DNA from: Silene conica
Lineage: Eukaryota; Streptophyta; Magnoliopsida; Caryophyllales; Caryophyllaceae
Assembly (NCBI GenBank): GCA_029255685.2
Contig: CM055312.2
Location: 53,416,202 to 53,480,201, forward strand
Reading direction: 5' to 3'
DNA: 64,000 bases
Both the position numbers and the translations under genes were made by a program. Position 1 is the first letter of the stretch, and the number at the start of each line of letters is the position of its first letter. The notes below the pieces were generated by a model. That model was not told the origin of the DNA. It saw nothing but the letters and a program-made list of their open reading frames with translations, and searched no databases. Shown in pieces: positions 23,325-34,268 of this stretch.

Positions 23325-26300
23325 GGTACTTGATACAGGTTGTGGTTCTCATCTGTGTAATCATTTGCAGGGTCTAAAAAACATCACACCTCTCGCAAAG
23401 GGTGATGTGGACCTGCGAGTCGGGAATGGAGCAAAAGTTGCTGCTGCTTTCATGGGAGCATATGTGATCTAGCTACCGAGCGGATTCGAGTAATATCTGT
23501 ATAACTGTTATTATGTAACCAGTTTATCTAAGAACATTATTTCAGTTTCCGTACTCGATAAAGACGGATTTTCATTCTTAATAAAGAATAATAATTGTAT
23601 TTTCTCTTTAAATGAAATGGTTTATGGTAAAGCAGTTTCCATGAATGGTATATATGTCTTAGATCAATTGACTGAAATATTACACATGAATAATAAGAAA
23701 CTAAAGGTAGGTGACAAAGATCAAACATATCTATGGCACTGTCGTATGGGACACATAAATGAGAAACGTGTAAAGCAGCTAATACAGAATGGCGTTATAT
23801 CTCCATTTGATTATGAATCATTTGGCACATGTGAATCATGTCTCATAGGCAAAATGACTCGTATTTCCTTCAAAGGTGTTGGAATGCGCGCTGCTGACCT
23901 ATTAAGCCTCGTACATACAGATGTATGTGGACCTATGTCAATCACAGCGCGAGATGGCTATAGATATTTCATCACTTTCACGGATGATTTAAGTAAATAC
24001 GGATATGTCTACTTAATGAAGCATAAAAGTGAATCCTTTGAAAAGTTCAAGGAATTCCAAGCGAATGTTGAAAACCAACTGGATTGAAAGATTAAAGCAC
24101 TACGATCAGATCGTGGTGGTGAGTATCTTTCGAATGAGTTTGATCAACACCTTAAAGACTGTGGTATTGTACTATAGTTAACTCCACCTGGAACACCACA
24201 GTTAAATGGTGTGTCCGAACGGAGAAATCGAACACTATTAGATATGGTTTTATCCATGATGAGTCACACAGTTGTGCCAGATTCATTATGGGGCTTTGCT
24301 CTATTGTCAACTTCTCTTATACTTAACCGAAGTCCGTCTAAAGTTGTTGACAAGACTTCATATGAGATATGGAAGGGAACGGTCCCTAACTTGTCCTTTA
24401 TTCGGGTTTGGGGCTGCGAGGCTTATATCAAGTGGAGACACGAGGATAAGCTCGGCCCGCGATCGGTCAAGACATACTTTATTGGTTATCCAAAAGGAAT
24501 ATTTGGTCATTACTTCTATTCGCCTACCGAACACCGCGTTTTTGTTGCGGCTAGTGCGAAGTTCTTAAAGAAAGAGTTTCTTAAGAATAAGACAAGTAAT
24601 AGAACCTTCGATCTATCGAAGGTTCAAGAACCAACTACTGAGCAACCAATGGAGGAAACCATTCCTTCATCTTCTGTTGCAGTCAGTATTCCCGAGGAAC
24701 CCAGAAGGTCGTGTAGACACTCCATTCCTCCAGATAGATACATCGGTATGATCGAGGAACTTGACGGAGTTGACGTTTTTCTCTTAGAGAGTAACGAACC
24801 CGTGACCTATAAAGGTGCCATGACCTGTTCCGACTCAAAGCTATGGCTTACTGCCATGCAATCCGAAATGAACTCCATGTGAGAAAATGACGTATGGGAG
24901 TTGGTTGATTTGCCTGATAAGGTACGACCTCTTTAGTGTAAATGGCTTTATGAGATAAAGCGCTCTATCGAGGGACAACCAAACACCTATAAGGCACGAC
25001 TAGTGGCAAAAGGTTTCACTCAAGTGCAAGGGTTGCACTATGATGATATTTTTGCACCCGTAGTCATGCTACGTTCCATTCGGATTATGTTAGCGATTGC
25101 TGCATTTCATGACTATGAAATTTGGCAAATGGATGTGAAAACCGCCTTCTTAAACGGTTATTTGGAGGAGGACTTGCACATGGTACAACACGAAGGTTTC
25201 ACAGATCCTAAAAATCCTAAGAAGGTGTGCAAACTTAAGAGTTCCATTTTTGGACTTAAGCAAGCATCTAGGAGTTGGAATCATCGCTTCGACCAAGTGA
25301 TAAAAAAGAATGGTTTTATTCGATCAGTCGAAGAACCATGCTTATATATCAAGTCGAGTGGGAGCAAGATCGTCTTTCTGGTATTGTATGTCGACGACAT
25401 ACTCTTGATCGGAAATGACATCCCTCTCTTATCTTCGGTTAAAGTATGGTTAAAGAACCATTTCCAGATGAAAGATCTGGTGAGGCACAATGTATATTGG
25501 GGATCCGCATCTATAGAGATAGATCAAGACGGATGTTATCACTAAGTCAAAAGTCTTATATAGATAGATTCTTGACAGATTCAGCATGACCAACTCTAAA
25601 AAGGGGTTACTTCCGATGATCTCGGGGGTGCATTTGAATAAGACGCAGGCACCTAAAACACCGGAAGAGGTCGAGCGCATGAGTCGCATTCCTTATGCAT
25701 CAGCTGTAGGATCGATCATGTATGCCATAATATGCACGCGTCCAGACGTAGCATATGCTTTGAGTATGACGAGTCGGTACCAAGGCAATCCAGGTGAACC
25801 ACACTGGATGGCTGTTAAAAACATTCTTAAGTACCTACGGAGGACTAAAGATTGGGTATTGACTTATGGTGGAGGCACTGAGTTTTGCGCAAATGGTTAC
25901 GCAAATGCTAGCTTCCAAACGGATCGTGATGAGTCGAAATCTCAGTCTGGATTCGTTTTTACTCTAAATAGCGCTGCTGTTAGTTGGAAAAGCTCCAAGC
26001 AGAGTGTTATTGTTGATTCTACTACTGAGTCCGAGTACTATGCCGCTTCAGAAGCTGCAAAGGAAGCTATATGGATGCGTCAGTTCTTACAAGGACTCAC
26101 TGTAGTTTCTAGTTCGAATGACCCGATCACCATCTATTGCGACAATAGAGGTGCCATCTTCCAGGCTAAGGAGCCTAACTCTAGCAAAAAATCTAGACAT
26201 GTACTGCGGAAAGCTCACCTCAATCGAGACTACGTGGAGCAAAAGGAGATAGTGATAGACAAGATTGCAACAGACGACAACATTGCAGATCCTCTCACTA

Positions 26301-26386
26301 AACCATTAAGACATGATAAACATGAAGGGCACGTTATTTCAATGCGAATTAGACGTGTTCCTGAGTTGTATTTGTACTTTCTTTGA
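23325..26386 (+). pseudogene. pol: Element A pol: protease end, integrase, RT and RNase H, decayed
   Basis: It opens with the protease DTGCGSHLC motif at about 23332. Open pieces are 23617-24087 (integrase zinc region and HTDVCGP), 24211-24882 (SERRNRTL and the GYPKG region), 25003-25545 (RT, AFLNGYLEE, YVDDILL) and 25586-26386 (RNase H, STTESEY, YCDNRGA, ADPLTKP). Between them are nonsense codons (for example in the stretches at 23468-23494, 24085, 24175, 24880 and 24934) and frameshifts near 25490-25580. It is homologous to C along its whole length and clearly more decayed, as expected for an element carrying older nested insertions. Confidence 0.92.
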
Positions 26387-27156
26387 GTTGGATATTGTAT
26401 CTATTTCATATACTATTTATAACACCATCGATTTTGTTTTATATACTGTTTTTCATGTGGATTGTACTGACAACATTGAACACCACAAAGTGAACTGAAT
26501 TAAATTATATTTGTTTTTGTCCGTAATCGCCTACACGAGTTGATAACTCTGGCAATTATTTTGTGACGTCGATTGATGGTGGGTTCCATAAACCATAAGT
26601 CAAACCGTTGACTGATCGATCACAGATACGAGATTATAACGATAACTCGTAGGACATTTTCGTGAGGACGCAATTGAGTCCTAAATGTTACTGAACATTC
26701 GGTATCGGGTCGTGGATAGGACGTCCATCGTGTTCCTTGAGTCGATTCTTTTGATTGTCGACTGTTTCTTGAGATAAAGGGCACTTTTGGGTGACTTTGA
26801 TTTTTTTCTCACTAACTAACCGTAACTGGGGCTAAGCAGATTTTTTTTGGGTTATTTCATACTGTGCTTACATCTGCAAGATCCAAGTTGAAGGAAATAT
26901 CCACCCCTTATTAGGTTTTAATATTTCTCAAGGCCACTCGAGGAGTAGTAACTGAAATGCTTGGCCAAGCTCGAATAATGATTCGTTATCAGTTGAGTTA
27001 CTCTTTATTCGGGGAAACCACTCTTGATACAGATCGCTTGTAAAATACGACCTTTGTGAATACAGATTTGCAAATTGTTTTACATTGAGTGGAAGAAATT
27101 TAATTGGATATGAGAATCGGTTATCGCACATACACTTGTACGGACAAGTGGAAGAT
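26387..27156 (+). other. Element A 3' untranslated region and polypurine tract
   Basis: Non-coding and alignable with C 17207-18069. It ends with the tract AAGTGGAAGAT before the LTR, one base less pure than in C. Confidence 0.8.
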
Positions 27157-28105
27157 TGTTGGAGCTAGTGTCCTCAACAGTTAGTGCGACAACACGTATA
27201 AATCTCTTAAAGGAACACAGGGTATCCTTTGTATTTTAGCCAGTTGATTCACGTTTATCAATAACGGTTGGCTTGCTAGAAAGTTTGACGTTATTGTCAT
27301 ACAGATGGCAGTAATCAACTGGTCCCTAAGTATCACATCTAAAGGATGGAATTAGAGAGATATGATTAGATGAAATGTAATCATATCGATACCCTATACG
27401 ACTAAACGGTTAGTCAATGTAATGATGAAATAATTTTTTAATACTGATTAAATAATATTAGCTAAGACGAATTAAAATTTTAATTCGTAATTAAATATAA
27501 AATGTTATATTTAATTATGTGTAATGAAATTATTTAATAAAGATTAAATGATTTAATTAAATATAAAAGGTTATATTTAATTAGTGGATTATAAATATAC
27601 GATATTTATAAGATAAAACATTACACAAGAGAGAGCGATATAACCGATTCTATAAAGATACAATTTCGGTCTAAGCAATTATTAAGTTGTTCAGTTGTTG
27701 TGAATTGTTGTAGGTAGAACCAAATACTGATTTGGGGAATCCTAGTTAATGTCTAATAGCAAGGTTGTTTGCAGCTTTAAATAGGACATTCACTCTACAC
27801 TTAAAGGGCACGAGTTACACGAATACTTCTTCTCTCTCTCCCTCTAGCTTTCATCTTACACAAAATTAAAGGTAATTTTGTAGTTTCTAACTCTAGAAGG
27901 GGTATTTCTTGGAACATCTTGGGTGAAACGATTAGGAGGATATTTGTTTTGATATCTGATCTTAGGCCTTTGCAAGGACAGAAGGTTAATTCTTAATCCC
28001 AATCTTTGTATCTTGTTCTTCGTTTATGACTATTAATCGTACACTATAAATTTGTTATAATCTTGCATATAAAGTATTGGGAATATATACGGATAGTTTC
28101 CCACA
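27157..28105 (+). repeat. Element A 3' LTR
   Basis: 949 bp, TGTTGGAGCTAGTG...TTTCCCACA. It shares the first 30 bp and the 3' end organisation with the C LTR but is a different family. Two AT-rich hairpins with the same arm (AATTAAATATAA) lie at 27489-27516 (loop AATG) and 27554-27583 (loop AAGG). They are at the same relative place as the pair in C. The partner LTR is left of the window. Confidence 0.88.
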
Positions 28106-28107
28106 AA

Positions 28108-28401
28108 TATATACCTCCAGAGGGCTCTCATTTCTATGGGGAGGTCAATGTCGTGCCAGACTACTTCAGCAACCCAGTTTTTCCTTCAATGGCCCATGGA
28201 GAGGGGCATTAGGCCCACTACTATGTCAGTGACATTCCTTTCTCCTCCAGGGGAGTCGGCGGCTCCGGTTCTGAGCCATTCCGTGATGTCATGTTCAATC
28301 ACGATGATTTAATGCAAGTGGATGACCAGGGAGAGGGCGAGGCCAATGATGGCGAGGAAAATAATGAGGAGGTCGATGATGAGGAGGCCGGAGATGAGTG
28401 A
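28108..28401 (+). pseudogene. Element Z: C-terminal ORF fragment with acidic tail
   Basis: Reading in the 28111 frame gives a protein tail containing PPEGSHFYGEV, PDYFSNPVFPSMAHG and HYYVSDIPFSS. It ends in a strongly acidic stretch (EGEANDGEENNEEVDDEEAG) and stops at 28399-28401. TAG at 28210-28212 interrupts it. The N-terminal part was separated by element A. I do not recognise the domain. Being the last ORF before the 3' non-coding region of a likely Athila element, it could be the extra (env-like) ORF, or the end of gag in a rearranged copy. The minus-strand ORF over the same bases is Ser-rich and only the complement of the acidic repeat. Confidence 0.5.
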
Positions 28402-28984
28402 GTGTTTGATGATTCTATGCTCCCGAGTTCAAAAATCCAAAGAAAAGTATCTCCCCTAATCCAATTTCCCATTTCTTTGCATTTTTTCATTTTCGCAAGC
28501 ATTTATTTTAGTTTAGTTTAGTCAGTTTAGCTAGATAGTTTTAGTTTTAGTTCTCTACATCATATGCTTAGCTTAGTTTCATATAGATGCATCCATATTG
28601 CTTGCATTAGCTTTTCAATTTCTTGTAATATAAAATCACATGTAGTTTTGCATTCATGTAGTGTAGTGCATAATATTTTACATTGCATTTAGTTTAATTA
28701 GCATGAATTTCAATTTCATTGCATTTTTATTTCCAAAATTAAAAAAAAAACGAGAAAAGCAAAAAAATCTTCAAAAATATGTTCTATCATTCTCGGATTT
28801 CCTCCACACATTATGTTCATAAATAAGTGTCGGGATAAAATTCCTTTATCCAAAAAAAACCAAAAACATGTTTTTATTTTCAAAAACTTCAGAAACCCAA
28901 AAACAAGTTTTTAATTTCACAAAAAAATCGAAAAAGCCAAAAACATGTTTCCTTCTTCTCTATTTCCCCCTTACACTTTGTTCC

Positions 28985-29019
28985 ATTGAGGACAATATAA
29001 ATCTTAAGTGTGGGAATGG
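28985..29019 (+). promoter_or_regulatory. Internal polypurine-tract-like module of element Z
   Basis: ATTG-AGGA-CAAT hairpin followed by CTTAAGTGTGGGAATGG. The same arrangement (arm, AGGA loop, arm, then TTAAGTTTGGGGAATT) occurs at 63943-63981, immediately before the Z 3' LTR. It may act as an internal plus-strand primer site or be an old duplication. Confidence 0.45.
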
Positions 29020-29158
29020 AAAATATCCACCTTTGTGAATAATTTTTTCTTTTCTTTGTAAATATGAAAAATCAAAAATGCCTAAAAATAAAAAAATTTG
29101 GAAATTTTCCAAAAACATTTTTCCTTTTCTTCGTATATAATTCTTTATTGCATTGTGT

Positions 29159-29159
29159 G

Positions 29160-29224
<65 letters not shown>
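29159..29224. repeat. (AT)n(GT)n microsatellite
   Basis: A short AT run followed by about 26 GT units. It produces meaningless Cys/Val or Thr/His ORFs on both strands. Confidence 0.97.
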
Positions 29225-29227
<3 letters not shown>

Positions 29228-30339
29228 TTTAACTAACAAGTGGCATAGGCAATGATAACCCAAGGCATTTTGAGACTAGAAGACGTTTGGTAAACACTTT
29301 GCTATCTCTCTCTCCCCCCTTCCGTTTGCTTTCTTAAGTTTACAAGCATGAAGGAGGATGGGATTTTTGTGCCTTGGATGTTCTTCGTGGAACTTGTGGT
29401 TGTTGTTGATGATGTGCTGCTAGATTAGTTGAGCTTTGTTGCATGTTTGTTAGTTTGTTGTTTAGTCTTACATGTTTTCATAGTTTCTTGTCTTGTGCAT
29501 ATGTGTTAGTTATTTTTATTTCCTTGCATTTGTTTGTAAATATGCTTAGGAGGTTGAAAAGTGGAGGGTATATGCCGTCAATGATGATATTTGTCTTGGC
29601 CGTGTCATAACCCTTTTGATAGCTTGCACCTCTTGATGTCACCTTGTTAGGGTTTTTACTTACAAAAACCCGGAAGTCTAGGCTTAATAACTAAGTGTCG
29701 ACCACCTTGTGAGATCGTGTTAGGCCCGAGACTTGACCTAGGTCTGACATTAGCTACTCAAATGTGAGGATAGAGCCTCCTTTTTTGTCGGCCCATCAAA
29801 CCGATCCAGTTTAGGATTGTGAGTAGTCCTCCTTATGTGGTATGTCATGTCAAAACACATAAGTATGACGCTCATTCCTTGAATCCGTAGAAATGTTGAT
29901 GTGCATGTTGAGACAATTTTTGTTCACAATTAAATAGCTCCACATTTGCCAAAATAGCGTTGCTTTAACCCTTGCATCTTATCCCTTTTTTTATTCAGCC
30001 CTCTGAGCCTTATCCTATTTCATTTGGTTTAACTACTAAACAGCTACATACCAAAAACATCCTTGCTTGGCCAAAGAATGGTTATGTTTGCGGTAGTTTG
30101 TTGGTGGTGAATTCAGGATTGGATGTTGGTTGGTGCACTCATCCTATTGTTTTTTATTTTTTTATTTGGTTGATTGGAGTTTGTGAAAGAAAAAAAATGA
30201 AAAGGGAAACGAAAAAGAAAAAGAAAAGAAAATAAAGACAAAACAAAAAAATGAGAAAAAAAAGTTTTGAAAAATCCAAAAAGAGAAAGTGTTGTATATA
30301 TTTGTTTTGAATAAGAAAAGAAAAGGGCTGGCAACAACT

Positions 30340-30696
30340 TGTTGGGAAAAGTGTCCTCAACAATAGTGCGATCACGTCAGTAAAATATAAATTACTGATA
30401 AATCTACAATACGAATACTCAAGGGATGATCCTTTTCATATAGTCGACTGATCAACATTAATCGGTAATGATTGGCTTACTAGAGTTTAACATTACTGTC
30501 GTACGACGGTGGTGATCAGTCGATCCCTTTAGGTCACACCTATAGGACAACTCTTTTAATGAGAAAACGATATGGTCATATATGATTTGAGTCATATCAA
30601 TCCTAGTTTACATAATGAGTTTGGAATATGTTTATAATACGATTATGAACTGCAAGCATTTTAGTGAATGATTTGTCATTACTAAATAATTAATAT
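30340..30696 (+). repeat. Element D 5' LTR, first part
   Basis: TGTTGGGAAAAGTGTCC... to the E insertion after AATAT (30692-30696). It matches 61762-62118 of the 3' LTR with two differences. Confidence 0.95.
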
Positions 30697-31359
30697 TGTA
30701 ACAGCAGATTTTGTATCGCGATAACTGAAATACAAAACAATGAAACAAATAAATTTTATTAATTTAAATATTAAAAGTACGTGTACAATCTCTGATGTAT
30801 CCTCTGATTCTAGTATGCCGTGATAGGTTACGTGTACAGGGTACACGTGAGGGGTGCACTGTAGACAACTTTGATTACTCTACGCGTGCTGTGAATTTGA
30901 TTTCTTGAGAGGGTCGCGATGACTTGAATCTCCCTTGAAGGTTTGAATTTGTGATTGAATCTTCAACGCAGGCGGCACGATTTGGTGTGCTTGTTGACTG
31001 CTTGCAATGACCTTGATAGAGAAAGCTTGGATGGATTTACATCTTGTCTTCTCTGGCTTCTTTGCGATAATGAATTTTCAATCCTTCAAATGAATGAGGA
31101 GAGCTCCTTTTATAAAGTTTTGATTCTCCTTCTTGGACTTTGGTAGTCACAGGCCCATTTATGGGCTTGCTTGTGAACTTGGCCCAAATTTGCTTCTTTT
31201 GGGTTTAGAGATCCGGATAGCTTCTTTTGTAATCCGAATCGACCCGTATTTCATTTAGTCGGGACAAAAATAATTAAATTAAGTTAAAATTTGGTATTAA
31301 CTTAAAATAATTAATTTATTTTATTTATTCGGCACATTAATAAATTTTCTGTGCCTACA
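30697..31359 (-). repeat. Element E 3' LTR
   Basis: 663 bp; on the minus strand TGTAGGCACAG...GCTGTTACA. On the plus strand it abuts CCCCCTCGAG (31364-31373), whose complement CTCGAGGGGGCAATT is the polypurine tract. Confidence 0.95.
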
Positions 31360-32806
31360 AATTGCCCCCTCGAGACTTTGTCACGTGCACTTTTGGGTGT
31401 CTTGTCGTGACGGGGTCTCGATTGCTTTTGCTTTGACTTGAAAGCCGATAATGAACAGCCTAACTTGTCGTAAGGCAGCTCTGCTTGGCTTGACTTGGGA
31501 TTCAACGATCACCTTAACTTGTCGTTAAGGTAACTCCATTTTGCTTTGACTTGGAAGTCTGATAATGAGCACCTTAACTTGTCGTGAAGGCAGCTCCTTG
31601 TTACTTGACTTGGGAGTCGATGGCACCTCAACTTGCCGTCCAGGTGGCCCATTTTTTTTAATATCACCCTATCATTATCTAATTTGGCGGGTGAATTTGT
31701 AGTTGACTTAAAAGTCAATGTATACTTCGTCCTAAAGGTAGCCTTGTCGAGAAATGTACTCCACTCAATTTTTGTCAAAATTTAATGACATCTTAGCCTT
31801 ACGTCTCACTAGCTTAGTAATATGGTATCGTCATTTTATTTGTTACCATACTATAACTTGGCGAGACGGCATGGCTTGCATTATTTTAGGTAATTACAAT
31901 CAGTATTGTATTTCCTATATATCAATCACTTGGGAAAGATACGGACAATGAAAAAAAAATTGTTTTTTTTTTTTTTTTTTTTTCTTCTTTTTTGATAGGA
32001 AAGTCGAGCCTTTCCAAAACCTTCTACTTAGGTAGGGTTTAAGGAAACCCAAAAACAATATAAACCCTAGTATTCAGCCTGCCACAATATGAATTATCAA
32101 TGCAAACCCTTCTCCACGGTATTTCCTTTCTTCTGCAAATTCTTGCGTGCGTTTTTTTTTAATTCGAGCACCTAACACCACAACCTTTGTTTATATGCTT
32201 TTATGTAGATGCGCAAGTAGAGTTATAGCACCATCGGATACGGATATCGTCTCGCTTTGATCTCTTAGGTTCATCTTCATTGTGCGACGGACCCGACTTA
32301 TACGAGTAAGCTTTCATACTTTCTCCTTATTTGTGTCATGTTTCAGTTTGGCTGAATTTCTTAACACAAATAACTACTTGTCCTGGACTTTCGAGCTTCG
32401 CGGCGGTCCGAACTAAAGAGCTACTCATGTTTTGGCTTCTTTAATTTATATACAAGAGCATGTTCGTCTCTCTTGTCTTCCTCTACTTTATACCATGACA
32501 ACTATCGTGATTTTGCATTCTATTTACGTAGTCACCATAAGTATGGTCAACTTTTATGATAAATGCATAAGATGACTACTGTAGTCAACCATGCGAGAGT
32601 TAGATTTTGTATAGGTACGTTGCTTGCATGTTTTGTTTTGGCAATATGCAGGGACATTGCTATATCTTCTTCAGTCAATCAAGTTCCTACTTCAGCATCA
32701 CCACACACTGCAATTTTATTCTCTCGCGTTGAAGATTTGTTATTTGTCAAGGTGAATCCGTTTTCCTCGTCACGACAGAGTGAATCCTTTGAGTTATTGT
32801 GTCAGG

Positions 32807-33061
32807 GTGAACCCATTCGGGTCATCGCGACAAGGAGGATATCATGCATGTCAGGTGAACCCATCCGGGTCATCGCGACAAGGAGAATATTATGTCAGGG
32901 TGAACCCATCCGGGTCATCGCGACAAGGAGGATATTATGTCAGGGTGAACCCATCCGGGTCATCGCGACAAGGAGGATATTATGTCAGGGTGAACCCATC
33001 CGGGTCATCGCGACAAGGAGGATATTATGTCAGGGTGAACCCATCCGGGTCATCGCGACAA
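32807..33061. repeat. 45-bp tandem repeat, six units, in element E
   Basis: Units start at 32807, 32855, 32900, 32945, 32990 and 33035 (first spacing 48, then 45). Each has GTGAACCCATCCGGGTCATC then GCGACAAGGAGGATATTATG. A degenerate unit precedes at about 32751. The last four are nearly identical, implying recent expansion. Because 45 is a multiple of three, a plus-strand frame stays open and reads a 15-residue repeat (EPIRVIATRRILCQG). Confidence 0.95.
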
Positions 33062-33183
33062 ACCCCTTTATGAAGACCATTATACCTCCTGCTTATTTTT
33101 TATCCCAGATATTTGCAGGATGAACGCACTTCTAGTGAAAGGATGCTCTTATACTCTTCGTATTTATTCGTATTCACCCTTTT

Positions 33184-33658
33184 TTTTTGTGCAGGACTAC
33201 CATGGTGTACCTGAAGGAATTTCGCAAGGGAAACGACGTATATCTCTCTGTAGTTGACCGCAAGGACCAAGAAGCCGCATCTGAGACCTATTTTCTCACA
33301 AATAAATCACTTCGTTCCCTGGAGGGTAGAACAGCTGCATTGATCATACTAAATCACTTCATGATAAGGCACACGAGGAGCATAAGAACGAGCTGCGAAA
33401 CTTTCTGTTATTTTGGAGGAGGTGAACGTCCTTGAAGCCAAACTCAAACAAGCGCGATAGGAGGAAAATATATTGAGGAACAAATTAGCAGCTGGGGACA
33501 CATCTTTAATCTCTTTGCAAGATGATCTTCATAAATCAGAGAGAGAATTAGCCGAGCTTGACAGTATCCCAGTCTTGGATCCTGAAGAGGAAGCCTTACT
33601 TAAGGAGCAAAGGGTCCAATTAGAAGCGATGCGTGCTTCTCTTGATGTTGACCGGTAG
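33184..33658 (+). pseudogene. Antisense ORF remnant in element E 3' region
   Basis: After a T-rich tract ending TTTGTGCAG (like a plant 3' splice site), ATG at 33204 opens MVYLKEFRKGNDVYL...SLEGRTAALIIL. A frame change near 33358 continues as HDKAHEEHKNELRNFL, and another leads into VNVLEAKLKQAR. A TAG follows, then a charged stretch to 33658 with ERELAELDSIP and EEEALLKEQR. The second half has the Leu/Glu/Lys spacing of a coiled coil. I do not recognise a family. Tat-lineage elements such as Grande are known to carry an extra antisense ORF between pol and the 3' LTR, which fits its position. Decay is evident and expression is unknown. Confidence 0.4.
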
Positions 33659-33749
33659 GCCTTTGGATTGTCAAATTATCTAGCTTTCGCCCTCCCCCCT
33701 TTTTTTTTGTAGTCCAGTGGACCAATTGCTTCTAAGATTTGTATGCTTT

Positions 33750-33796
<47 letters not shown>

Positions 33797-34268
33797 CATG
33801 CAGCTTATTTACCATACTTCCACCGCATTTGACTTATGCAGGCAAATAATCATAATGCAATTTATTTAGCCGTTCACAGTTTAAACTCTTGCGGGCCAGG
33901 AGCAATTTTTTCTCTTTTTGTTTTTTTTTTATTATTATTTTGTGGTGTGGCTGCACTTGAACAAAGTGTTTGCTCAAATTGCCTACGTACTCGCATAGCT
34001 GACAATGTGACAACTTGCAAGATCAAGCCAACGTAGTTCAGAGATGGATGGGGTTTGTTTGAAGGTGTGGCTGCACTTGAGCTACATGTTCACCCAAGCT
34101 GCCTACGTACTTATAAAGCACAAAGTACTTTACAAGATCAAGCCGACGTAGTTCATGGAAGAATAAAGGATTTTTTTTTTAATGTGTGATTTTTTTATTT
34201 TTTTTTTTTTTTCTTTTTTTTTTAGGATGCAGTTTATCCTCTTGCTTAGGAGCCTTCAACGTTGGAGT

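Larger units (their letters stand above)
6061..28105 (+). mobile_element. Element A: Angela-like Ty1/copia element, 5' part outside window, interrupted by B
   Basis: A is visible as the gag end (6061-6488), pol (23325-26386), 3' untranslated region and 3' LTR (27157-28105). The two coding parts join across element B: GGTAC occurs at 6484-6488 and again at 23325-23329, and the protein reads through into the protease motif. The sequence is closely related to element C throughout gag-pol but has a different LTR. A is inserted in the ORF of element Z at 28105; the base run AATAT that follows is the expected TSD, but its left partner is off-window. Confidence 0.85.
28106..30339 (+). mobile_element. 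Element Z, left visible part: Athila-like gypsy element 3' region
   Basis: Sequence between the A and D insertions. It starts inside an ORF tail (to 28401) and continues as AT-rich non-coding DNA. It resumes at 62945 and runs to a polypurine tract and LTR start at the window end. The long non-coding 3' region, the AGTGTGGG/AGTTTGGGG tracts preceded by an AGGA-loop hairpin, and an LTR starting TGATAAGCC are what I expect of Athila-type elements. No pol is visible, so the assignment is by non-coding features only. Confidence 0.6.
28402..30339 (+). other. Element Z non-coding 3' region, left segment
   Basis: AT-rich, with repeated TTTAGTTTAGT-type sequence at 28500-28560 and poly-A-rich stretches. 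A hairpin plus purine tract at 28985-29019 and a dinucleotide microsatellite at 29159-29224 are listed separately. An A-rich purine block lies at 30187-30330. No ORF is credible; those near 30113-30375 are reverse reads of the A-rich block. Confidence 0.6.
31360..34268 (-). other. Element E 3' region between pol and 3' LTR
   Basis: 2.9 kb. It contains, in plus coordinates, imperfect repeats of about 65 bp with the core CACCTTAACTTGTCGT (31440-31650), T runs at 31963-31983 and 33754-33790, the 45-bp tandem repeat at 32807-33061, and a diverged tandem pair of about 117 bp at 33944-34160 (core GTGGCTGCACTTGA...GATCAAGCC). Several TTTGCAG/ATGCAG sites and short coding-like stretches lie on the plus strand, antisense to the element. 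Confidence 0.65.

Noticed and set aside
28299..28502. Ser-rich minus-strand ORF
   Set aside because: It is the complement of the acidic tail codons of the Z ORF.
29064..29263. ORFs over the GT microsatellite on both strands
   Set aside because: They read as Cys/Val or Thr/His runs produced by the dinucleotide repeat.
30113..30375. Phe/Leu-rich minus-strand ORFs
   Set aside because: Reverse reads of an A-rich block in the Z non-coding region; no domain, and they cross the D insertion boundary.
30955..31146. 63-codon ORF, nearly identical at 42114-42305
   Set aside because: It lies in the two LTR copies of element E, on the strand opposite to the element. The repetition reflects LTR identity, not a gene pair.
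32807..33061. Regular repeats resembling a CRISPR array
   Set aside because: The 45-bp units are directly adjacent with no unique spacers, inside a plant retrotransposon.
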